This document shows, piece after piece, positions 34,324-44,685 of a stretch of DNA of 44,685 nt. Below the pieces are notes generated by a model, which was not told where the DNA came from, made no database searches, and worked only from the letters and a program-made list of their open reading frames with translations. The stretch spans positions 1 through 44,685 of the forward strand of contig JAIPMN010011662.1 of NCBI GenBank assembly GCA_020650975.1. The letters run 5' to 3'. The stretch is from Apostichopus californicus. Its lineage: Eukaryota > Echinodermata > Holothuroidea > Aspidochirotida > Stichopodidae. The position numbers were made by a program, and so were the translations under genes. Position 1 is the stretch's first letter; the number at the start of each line of letters is the position of its first letter.

Positions 34324-37300
34324 CTAGGGCCAACATTTGGCGTGAGATGGAAGCAGGACTGAAGCAGCCAGGAATTGGGTGGAGAGGGAGTTAACAGTCT
34401 GGTGAAGTTTTGATATACATGATAGTGGCTCAGGAGGGGGCAGGGGGTGGGAAGGCAGAGCAGTCTGCACCGATGGGGGGGGTGGGGGTACGGTCGCCTG
34501 TGCCATAGCCTGGCTACGGGCCTGTTTGGAAGCAGCCTCAACTGGGAAATTCGCTGTTGTTAGTGAATCTATAGTCCAGTTGTTCAAATGAGGTTATAAT
34601 TAAGTACAGGTACAAAGAATTATTGTCCAACCATCAGAACAAACTTTTCTTTGCATGAGTGTTTGCTCAAGCATTTTTTCAAATATTTGAGAATGACACT
34701 GTAAGTACATGATCAAACCAGCTTGAGATACTCATCAACTTGTAAAAGATACTGAAGTGTTCTATATGACTCCACATTACTTTCTTGCCTCTGAAAGGTG
34801 CAATCAGCTGGTGCATGACAAGCAGAATCTCTTGATGAAAATAACAGTTAAAGCACCCATAGCCTATTAGAAGGAAAATATACCCGGCCTACCATCGCCT
34901 GTTCTGAGACGGCTATAAGGCTAGGTAAAGTGTTTAATTTTTGTCTAAAAGATCAACATTTCAGAAAAACTCCATCATCTTTCTTGTGACATGAAATTCT
35001 GTTTTGACAAGTAGACAATTTAAACACCGGTTTCATATTCAATTGATCGCTTGTTGGCATGTTTGTAATGGATGTCATCCATTTCTACCTATCGGACTCA
35101 CCCAATAAACGAGCTGACTGCTATGATGGCTGTCTTTCTATCTATGAGTCTCACGTCAACAGTACTGTATCCCTCAAAGAGTTCTGCAAGCTGCATCATT
35201 TTAAATAACGAAAAGAACAGACATTAAGTCATAATCCATTATTTACAACTCAAGTGCTGCTGCCGATATGGAATGAGTACTGGTTTGGACTCTGAGTAAC
35301 CAGTATGGGTACTCTTTCTTTCATGTACATTTCGAATACTCTTAATTTATTGATCAAATCGATGTTAATGTATCTTCAAGATGTCAGAATCATCTTTGAC
35401 TACATTATTTTCTTTGCGGGTGTACATTTATAACTGTTGGACAATGTATATTTGCATTTGCAGTCAGATGTTTTGTACTTGTCAATGTTATTTTTAATCA
35501 CATATACTAGGCCTCATGGACAGTACATTAGATTTTTGAAGCACTCGCAGGTATCAATGTAACTACGTTGTTATCATGCATGCACACCGTCACTATATTT
35601 GAAATTAAGTAAAGTGAATCAAAACAATTTGAAATATCTCAAATGAACCTTAACTTGAAGTGACTCATTGAAACCTCTGTAAGAGATTAACACAGATAAT
35701 CCACCTCATTACCTCTGATGCATCTAGAGTCGATGAATCTTTAGACTGAACATAGAGCCATCCCGGAATGTTGTAACTTGGATTACTGCCCTTCAGGCTC
35801 TAGCAAGGAAAATCAAAGACATGTGCTACAGACTACTTTGGACAAATAAACTCACAATTATACTTAAATTTATACAGCTCTTTACAAAGTTAAAGTCATT
35901 ATTGGGATAGCTACTCACTTTTTCCTCCCTCACCATAAACCTCTCCTACACTCCTCTCTGCCCCCCTCTTATTTTGTCTTGTCTCATGTCTGCCTCTAGA
36001 CTACATGCAGTCACAGTAAAATATCCAACAAAGGCCTCTGAATGGATAACATTCTGGTCTCTTGAAATTAGTACATATTTATAATATGAAATTTGCAAAG
36101 ATGAGCAGTTTCCTTTCTGGTTCATCAGTGCCATATAAGTATGTTCTGTCATATCCTGATCTTGTACAAAGCTCAACCGTTTCTAGCATCTGTACAGCTA
36201 AAGGAGGATATAATGTTTGGATTTTTATCATTATAGTCTTCGTTGTTTATGTACACCTATAACCACATGACATACAGAAGGCCATGATCCTGTTTATACA
36301 GCTTGTTGTTTACTTACCACATATCCGACGTTAGCTCTCATCAGATAAAGTTTGTTCACTGACGGTTGGATGGATTGAACGTAATCATGGAAGGTGATGA
36401 GAGGGGAACTCGCTCTCCTATCCAAACAAGAATTGTACATTAACAAAGAATATTAAAGAAAAAAGAAAAAAACACAAACAAAGTACAAACAGTATTTCAC
36501 ATCATAAGAAATAACAAACATAAATGCTAATTTACAGCAAAATATTTGGGATAATTAATTCATGTTACTTTAAATACACTGGTAGCTTAAAAGTGGCTGA
36601 AAATATTTTTTGTCATTTCAAGGCAAATATTTCTTATATATATATGTATAGATATATTCACCCTAGTTTTGTCACAGTGAGCATATGGGCCAACTTGATG
36701 AAAACTGTAAGAATGAAACAGAAGTGACTCATGTGTTAATCTCTGTTTTAACTTAATAATATATAAAACAGGAATAGTCAGTAGGGGAGGAGTGAGATGA
36801 AATTTCATGTATTGTTTGGTTTCAATAGACAGGTTCAAAGTTCATTCATGAAAACTGTTATAACTTCAATATGGTTTATGTTTACATGTACATTTTTCCA
36901 TTTTTTGTTGTAAATTTTTGCAACTTCACTACAAAATCAGTTTATAAGAAGAACAGAATTATGTGTACCAAAACAGAAAAAAAAAAAAAAAATGAGTCTT
37001 GTAAAAATTGATTCTTTTTTTAATTGATGTCTAAACTTACTAAAGCCAGCTAGGTAAGAATCATAGCCAGCTTCATGGAGGTGTTCAGCATGCTCTGTAA
37101 AAAAATATAGATTTTGTATAAAGAATTAAAAATATGTATTATGAAATGATATGTAATAAAACTACAATGCAATGCAACAAAAGAAACTACAAAGCAGTTT
37201 ACTATGTAATATAATACAATAACATACAATAAAAGATAAAACAATTGAAAACCATGCAATGTACAAAAAAAAATCAATACAATAAAACGCAACACAATAC

Positions 37301-40300
37301 AATACAAAACAATACAACACAATACACTACAATGAAGTACAAAACAATACAATACAATACAAAACAATACAATACAATATACTACAATAAAGTACAAAAC
37401 AATACAAAACAATACAATACAATAAAATACAAAACAATTAAATACAACACATTGCAGTATAATACAATACAGTAGAATACAATAAAATACAACACAATAC
37501 AATGCAATACAGTAGAATAGAATCATGAACTCACCATACTTTGGACTAGTATGATGAATAATAATAGTTGGTGGATTGAGAGCTGATAACTTTGCAGCTG
37601 AACTGAAATAAAGATCAAGATTAAAGAAGGAAAAAATATATTGAGTGACTTCAAATTAGATTACTTTCACTGCCCTCAACACAACAGAAGAGAAATCTAA
37701 ACAACACTAGATTTGTGAAGAGTTAAATGTAAGGAGAAAGGAAACAAGAAATCAATTATTATGCAAATGACTTCTATAAAAGTCGAATAAATTAGCCAGG
37801 TTACATTTTTGAATTCCTGCATTTGCAAGTATACTTCTGGCAGATAAAATGGTTTGATTATCCAAGCGAAATAGTATCGCAATTGAGAAACAATCAGCAA
37901 TAGTAGAAGAACAGTCCAGTAGACTGCATCTAGATATGTCAATTCTGATTTTCTCTTGCTTGTTAGTTAAGTATAATATTATAAAATACTCATGAAAATA
38001 AATAAAAATACTACAAACAGTAGTGACCATAACGAGTAGCAACTTACTTTTTCAGTGAAAGATATAGAGACTGCAATGCTGTGCTTCCGATATCAATTCC
38101 TAATTCTCGAAGAGACTTGAAAAGAAATATGAATAAGCTCAAGTTTTTATCCTTAATTTAAGTATAAATGAAGGAGAGGAAAAGATGGAAGGGTGGAGAG
38201 GGAAGGACTGGAGATAACCCACACCCCCCCACCCCCAAACATTTACATTCTCTTTATACAGAGTACTGCATTAAGTACTTTAAGAGCTGAAATGCAACCA
38301 GCTGTTTTACAGAATAAATGTCCTTACCTTTCTGTTTTCCCTGATGAGAATTTTGGTATCGATGATGACGGGAAACAGATCGTGGATAGTTTTCTTAAAT
38401 TCGGAGAGTTTTTCTGCATCCCAAGAATAAGAGAAGGAGAGATAGAAAACAGAAAAGACTAAACTCATGACTTTCATCTTTTAAGCAGAGGATTAAGGAG
38501 ATAAATCACTACTATATAAATTGATATAAATGAAATAAACACAGAGAGAATAAAAATACTGAACAAATAAAGTTAAGAGGATTAATGTACATATATATTG
38601 TACATAAGGAGTGTTAGCTCAGTGGTTAACGCCGGTGCCTTTCAATCATGAGGTCCCCGGTTCTAGTCACTCCCAGATTAATGTATGTCATCTAGTTACA
38701 TAGTTGTTGAAAATTGACAATTCATAATCATGGACGTTAAATATGAATCTAAGAGACTGACTTCGGTCAGCTTGCGGCTTTGATAAGCCAATTATGGCTT
38801 CCTTGCAAGTTCCTGCTTGCAGGAGGATCTTAAATACATACATATGTACATGCATGCCATGACTATTACAACATCATCTTGTAGGACTTAGAACATCAAT
38901 GTCACTACTAGACCAAATCACATCAATGTAATCGTTATTATTCTGAAATTGATTCTCCCACTTAATAGTATTTTCATGTTCTAGGTGTCACACTAATTTA
39001 CCTGCAGAGCTAATCACAGACTTACCTGGAAGTGGATGGATAAAGTTTTCGTAGATGAGTAGCATATCTGTCAGACAGTTATGTCCTATCAAAGGCTGCA
39101 TATCGAGAGACAGATAGATGTTAGTTAAAATATCAATAGATTCATACACCAAGTTACTTAAAGGGTGTGAAGACTTGCGCAAAAAGAAACGTCTAATGCC
39201 GGTATTCTGACCTAGTTTCAAATGAGGTGTAACAGAATGGTTAGACACCACCATCAATCCCAGAAAATACACACACAGCTTGCTACCGTCGGTAATTAGA
39301 CACTAGTGTACAGTCAGTACATACAGCTGCGATCAATACCCACAGCACAGTGTGCAAATGATACAGCGATGGACATCTCAGGTCCAGCTAAAGATAACAA
39401 GGTATCACGTTTCATTACTGTCTGCATTTTGTAGCAACAAGAAGAAAACTTCACTTGCAAGCAACGTAACGTTAACTTTTTCAGAGCTCGGAACACGTTT
39501 TGGGGCGAATCTTCAATGCTTTTAAAGGACACAGTGATCATCATCTCAGTCACTGATTACACAATGCATATGCGAGCAGAACTCTTTCAAAGCTTCCAAT
39601 AGTCTGAAAGCTTTAATGCTCCACGTACTATACAAAATAATCCTGTTTGGAACATTTCCCAAGATTCTAACATTTTTCCATAATGGTATAACTACTACTA
39701 ACAATTTACAACAAGTCAGCAATTATGTCAAACTGTTTGACTGATGTCTGTGCCACTCTGGCTTCACACAGATCATCAAGATTGATCTGTTTCAGTGATT
39801 CAACAAAAATAAAAACTACATCAAACTTCTCTCGTGTTTCTTCACTATCATCTGAGTAGAAGAGGATCTTAATTGTCCCTGTTCTGGTCACATGGACCTA
39901 ATTCATACTTCAGATGATATCTCTAGTTGAAATTGGCTTTAACATAGCAGGCACAGACACTACAAATAAGGTCTTTATTTTTATAATTTCTTAAAGCTTT
40001 CGTGTTCATAAAGCTCACCTTTTTACTTTTGATGAGAAGTCTAATGACTTTGGAAAAGCCTAGGAGGTTATCTAAAAGACTGAAAATAAAAGATAAAATC
40101 ATGTCATTAGATAATAAAACATAAAGTGAATTGAAAAAAAATATGAAATGGTAGAAAACTTAAGTAAACTGAAATATTTCATGAATTTTCGGAAATGAGA
40201 ACTCCTAGATCAAACTATTTGCACAAATACTTAAGGATATTCGTGGACAAGAAATGTTTCATAATAAAACTTACTTCTCTGCTATTTGGTGTTCATTTGT

Positions 40301-43300
40301 GGATGATTCAGCAGAAGTAAGCCGAGAGGCCACAACCTGAAAGGAGAATGTAACCACATGACCAGGAAGCTTGCCTCAAAATGTCTTAATTCTGTACTTG
40401 AAAAGGTCCTAGCCGTTATGCCAACAGGTATAAATTGTCACAGTTTTTAATTCTTTAAAACTATTTTGGAATAGCAGCAACAATGGCCATGTGGCTGAGG
40501 AGCATTAATAGTACCTAATCATCACCTGCTCATATGTGCAGGGATGTGCCCAGGATTTCCTGAGTGCCGGGTATACTGATCGCCGTCCTGGGGGAGGGGT
40601 CTAAGGGGGAGGAGGTGCCCGATTTTTGAAGGTGCTCAGATGCCAAATGCTGGCACTTGTGTAGCTTTTTAAGCACATACACAAGTACTTGTTTTGCTAA
40701 CAATTTACATTTTTAAATTGTTGAATATATTGTAAGGAATGTTGGGATTTTAGATGAAAATAGTGCTGGGCGGGATTCACGATTTTTAAGACAGTGCTGG
40801 ACGGTAATTTTTAGTGTTGGGCGGGGCCGCCCAGTGCCGCCCAGCATGGGCACATCCCTGTATGTGGTATTAACAGACCACCTGTATTCAACAGTTTTAA
40901 AGGATTTGAAACACTTTTGTCCATACCTCTCCAGAGTCTTTGATCTCGACATGTACAGATGGGAAAGCTTTTTTCAGGGCTAGTTGTAAATAGAGTCTCT
41001 GTAAAGCTGAAGGGTGAATAAATGGTTAAAACAGTCAAATAATTATACCTAAGTTTGCTTAAACACATATTACACTCTTATATGTTAATTAAGCTAGCAT
41101 TGATTGTTAATTAATGGAATATAAACAACAAAGAAAAGGAAGCTGTGCTCGATGATAGTCACAAACTGAATCCTATTACTCAACTTGATTAAGTGAAGAG
41201 CCTCTTGTTTCTGATTTCCTGAAAATATATATATATATATATCTATATATATTATCTTATATTGTTCCTTTTATTTATTCACATAAATGTAATTGTTAAT
41301 AAAAATGCTGCTAAACGAAGCATTCAAAAGAGAGGCTTGTATAACTCTCAGGCCCCAACACATGATCAAAATCACATCAAAGATTTGTTGAAGCTTGATC
41401 AATCTGATTCCTTGTCATCTTGCTATTCCTAAATTTCAAATGTGAATAATGTTAGAGAAATATCTATAGTCGATGCACAAATTAATGAAGAGACAAACAC
41501 ATGTCTAGAAACCAAATGAACACAATGATGATAAACAAACATCTTTAAAAGAATGTAGGAAATTGAGCAAATTTTACCATCAAATTCCCCAAGACAGATC
41601 ACATCTTCTTGTTCTTCCATGAGCCAGTCTCTAACCTTGCGAAGTATTTCCTTCAGCATGTAATCGTCATCAATATCCCTGCAGAGACAGGTTACCATAG
41701 CAATATGAATAATCATTTATAGCTGCTTTCATTATTTCTGGTCATTACTTAAGGATGAAATAAAAGGTTTGTGACTTTAATGTTGTCAGTACTGCAAGCT
41801 AGAGATGAACTTAGTATGCTAAAAATTAAATTGCTAGAAAATAAAATTCAGAGCTTTTCCCTGAAAGTTGGGACTTTCCAGATCATTAACAGACATTGAG
41901 GTAACCTTTAATTAGATATTTAAGTGGATCTGTAAAGCAAATATGGTTTCAGGGTGCAGGGCAGTAAAATTCTGTTTCAGATTTGGTTTGATAAAACTTA
42001 AAAATAAACTATATGCAAGAAAAAATGCATACTACATGGAGCAAGATCTTGTGAGGTTAAAAGGTTATATACTTTGCAGGTTTTCATAAAATTATGAAAA
42101 ATTCATGACTTTTCTGATAATCACATTTAAACAGTACATCTTTTAATTTTATGGATTTTTTCCCATGATTTTTAATTTTACACTGTAAGTGTACAATACA
42201 ATGCCTTGATATACAACATAACTACTCCAATATTCATACCTTGCTAAGTTAAACGGAGACTGTTTCATCTGTGACTTGAGTTCCTCTTCTTGCTTGATTG
42301 ATAGATAACTAACGCCTTTGTAGATCCACTACAAAAGTTAAAGAGCAACAGATATAGGCAAATATGCATTGATTCAAGCACCAATAAAGAACATCTACAA
42401 GAATACAGATTCCCACAAATTGAGCCTCAGCTTGACTATCTCTGGACTGCCTGGAGCAGTGTCTCCTTCACAACCACAAGGTAAAAATCACTTTTTAAAC
42501 TTTGTTTTAATGGAAAGAGCTTAACCAGCTGAAGTCAATTTAAAAGCCCATAGTTGACTATGACATCATTACAAAATTCATGTGGGACCTAACACTGGGG
42601 GGGGGGTGGGGGGTGGAGGGGTGGTTAAAGGGAATGGAACTGATATCTGTCATAAATTGAGAAGTGTTTATAAGGAGTATCAGTGATGGCTGGTGGTGAC
42701 TAATCACATCAAACTTCATGACTATAGTTCATGAATATGCATAATTTATTATCTTGGCAATTAGCAACCAGCAACATATACAGAATGCACTTGCTACTAA
42801 TACTTGGTGTATGTAACTACTACACATTGCTTTAAGTCTTTTGCTGCAAGGATTCAGGAAACAGTCAGATATTTTTTTGTAATGGTTGTTTTAAATAAGG
42901 AAATGTGGCTCTCAGGTGTTTGTTTACCTTATTGAAATCAAACTCATGACAGCAAAGAAATTTCAAGCTCGATGCCTGCAAAACAAAGGAAGCAGAAATT
43001 AATTAATATGCATGAGTCTAATCCTAGAGCATGAAGAGATCATCCTGATCGCCATGATGACAAGCATTTATTTCTGTGATTGCACAATCATAATCAAAAT
43101 CATCTTTCTGATAAAAAAGGAGGTAAACACATACTTAACCAAATACATAACTTAGTACTTAAGCACATACAACTGATATCATTTAGGTATTATGGTGTAG
43201 GTTTTGGTATCTCTTAATTTTCTCAGTTATTATGAATGTCGTTTTACAAGTCCATAAATCAACCAAAATAATACTTTAAACAATGATTGGTACTTTTTCT

Positions 43301-44685
43301 TTCATATTCAGTCTCTTTGCAAAGAATACGCGATTGAAATTTAAGACCAGAACATTATTTGCAGTCACACCACAACCAGTTGCAACTATCATCTTTGTAT
43401 TTGGGGGAGGGAGTGGGGATTGGGGTTTTGGCCCCTCTCCTCTGAGAAAGTTTGATATAATGGAGGGTGTTTAGATGCAAAGTGTTGTTAATATTTTGCA
43501 AACTTTGAAAAGTGTTGAAGAATTTCTTATGTTTAGGTTATACTGCACATACATGTTATATATATATGAACTGTACTCTAGAATTTATTTTAATATTATT
43601 TTTATTATCATATTCTGTCTGCCAATTGATTTAATGATAATTCTATTCTGGGGTGAGAGGGGGGGGGGGGGGGGTGAGTGCCAACTGTTCAGATGGTGTT
43701 TCCTTATTTTAACATTACAAAGACAGAATTGTTTAACAAATGAAAACTGACAGAACATTAAATAAAGTAAGAAAAGAAGCTGAGCGAGAAGTACAATAAA
43801 TTAATATATAAATAATTTTTATTTAACTTGACATGTTACAATATTTTACCTGACACGTCAACCAGGAATCAACTGATCCCCAGCTAGCAGGGAAGATGTA
43901 AAAATTGTAGGTGTAGGCTTTGTAGCTGCAACAGAGGACAAAAATGATACAATGCAGCAATGTTAATTTAACATTAAGAGAGAAAGTATTGAGGTGATAA
44001 CAACCAAACGTATTATAAAATTTCATCAAGATAAGGTTTCATAAGCAAATGTTAAGCTCTCTAACTTAAAACTAAAATACAAAGATGTTTTAATTTGCTG
44101 CACAACATTTCATCTACCATTGTCATAGACTGTTTAAGTTTTCATGATCTGTTGAACTAATTAGCTCACCAATTTGTCTCCTTTGTCTTCACAAAAGCAG
44201 TGAGACCTGAAGTATGAAAGTAAAATGGAAACTAAAGTACTTCATTGAACTTATCATGTAAAAAAGATTTGGAATAGTGGATGCATAGATTATGCTTTGA
44301 GTTAAATGATTCAAATTAAGTGAGAAAAGAAAGTATGTTTATTTCCATCACAATGGAACAAAATTAGGTGAACTTCAGGCCATGGGTAATATAGATAGGC
44401 AATTGAGAATAGTTTTACAGCATTGAAATAAAATTAATTTTTCCAATTGCAAGCTCAATGTTTGTCTTCAGATGCAAACATTTTGTTATCCGGATTAACC
44501 ATGCTGGATCAATGTTACTTAACATACATTCCCTGGGTAAAAACATCAACATGCATGGAGAAAGAAAATCATACCAAATTGTGGTATAGTAAACTTTTTT
44601 GCCATCATCTTCAACTTTTGATATCTGAATTCTGCTGAATCAAAGAGGCTGTTGACATGGTCAATCTCTGCAGTTAATCCTGAAA
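34324..44685 (-). CDS. PNLDC1: PNLDC1 / PARN-like 3'-5' exoribonuclease (piRNA trimmer), first exon(s) outside window
   Basis: Exons (minus): 44575-44685 (acceptor perhaps 44680), 44170-44206, 43850-43925, 42928-42975, 42240-42328, 41578-41678, 40927-41006, 40275-40336, 40019-40079, 39026-39095, 38328-38413, 38048-38115, 37535-37602, 37041-37094, 36318-36412, 35713-35799, 35102-35190, then less surely 34781-34830 and 34324-34568 (stop). Phases agree throughout. Family marks: SGL at the edge; TYNFYIFP; FLCCHEFDFNKWIYKGVSYL; a vestigial R3H-like ALQRLYLQLALKKAFP; PLIGHNCLTDMLLIYENF with a catalytic Asp; TIHDLFPVIIDTKIL; HEAGYDSYLAGF with the His and Asp of a DEDDh site. The first D-E pair lies beyond the edge. 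PNLDC1 trims pre-piRNA 3' ends at mitochondria in mouse and silkworm. The predicted last exon is Pro-rich, without a clear membrane anchor. PARN is the alternative, but gene size and divergence favour PNLDC1. Confidence 0.92.
37140..37530. repeat. (AATAC/AATAAA)n AT-rich array filling a PNLDC1 intron
   Basis: Imperfect pentanucleotide and hexanucleotide units (ACAAT, ATACA, AAACA). It occupies nearly all of the 440-bp intron between exons 37535-37602 and 37041-37094, beginning about 5 bases from the donor. The 158-residue minus ORF (rich in Ile, Val, Tyr, Cys, Phe) and the 76-residue plus ORF (Asn, Gln, Thr, Tyr, Lys) are repeat translations. Confidence 0.9.
38608..38850 (+). mobile_element. 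tRNA-derived SINE, copy 2
   Basis: Starts with a tRNA-like pol III promoter: A box TAGCTCAGTGG (38615-38625) and B-box-like GGTTCTAGTC (38659-38668), then a non-tRNA body shared with copy 1. It lies in a PNLDC1 intron in antisense orientation. It is not a functional tRNA: there is no acceptor-stem pairing and the body diverges straight after the B box. Confidence 0.88.
40539..40860. mobile_element. MITE-like element with inverted ends CAGGGATGTGCCCA and 6-bp duplication TATGTG
   Basis: The left terminus CAGGGATGTGCCCA (40539-40552) is the exact reverse complement of the right terminus (40847-40860). TATGTG directly precedes (40533-40538) and follows (40861-40866) the element. The 322-bp interior has no transposase but contains subterminal GCTGGGCGG/CCGCCCAGC repeats. 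It sits in a PNLDC1 intron, ending 66 bases from the exon at 40927-41006. Confidence 0.85.
41227..41251. repeat. (TA)n microsatellite
   Basis: About 12 TA units with one C interruption, in a PNLDC1 intron. A similar short (TA)n lies at about 7015-7031 in a peroxidase intron. Confidence 0.8.

Noticed and set aside
37050-37526. 158-residue minus-strand hydrophobic ORF (and 76-residue plus ORF)
   Set aside because: Both are translations of the AATAC-type repeat, and the ORF overlaps a genuine PNLDC1 exon in another frame.
38608-38680. tRNA gene
   Set aside because: A and B boxes are present, but there is no acceptor stem or anticodon arm, and a second copy with the same non-tRNA tail exists; it is a SINE head.

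Overview
This window is animal nuclear DNA. It is AT-rich, with small coding exons (37-429 bp) bounded by GT-AG splice sites, long repeat-filled introns, microsatellites, a tRNA-derived SINE family and many runs of 10 or more G or C. Nothing looks bacterial, organellar or viral. The gene content and texture fit an invertebrate deuterostome. I suspect an echinoderm, possibly a sea cucumber, but that is a guess from texture only.

Four multi-exon genes can be reconstructed by joining exons whose splice phases fit. (1) 198-1774, minus: the N-terminal part of a BCL7-family SWI/SNF subunit, running off the left edge. (2) 4486-12932, minus: a secreted animal haem peroxidase (myeloperoxidase/ovoperoxidase-like), 11 exons, signal-peptide start exon not found, one junction out of phase. 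(3) 15691-28439, plus: a complete 11-exon TMEM120 gene, 337 residues. (4) 34324 to beyond 44685, minus: PNLDC1, the PARN-like exonuclease known as a piRNA 3' trimmer, with all but its first exon(s). The peroxidase and TMEM120 are divergent; TMEM120 and PNLDC1 are convergent across about 6 kb of gene-poor, repeat-bearing DNA. I see no sign that the four work in one pathway.

The most unusual structure is in TMEM120. The end of exon 8 together with its 5' splice site has been amplified into about 34 tandem units of 27 bp (25637-26550). Each unit carries a consensus-like donor (AG|GTAAG or AG|GTGAG) in the same phase, and the first 19 units keep the reading frame open. Any of those donors would therefore give an in-frame protein with n x 9 extra residues in a loop between membrane segments.

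Other notable items are a 212-bp foldback insertion with degenerate hammerhead-ribozyme-like cores and target-site-like direct repeats (24553-24764), a 322-bp inverted-repeat element with a 6-bp duplication (40539-40860), two arrays built on GATAATCCA (about 8955-9430 and 32118-32566), a four-copy dispersed repeat confined to the TMEM120 locus, and a partial duplication of a TMEM120 exon start.
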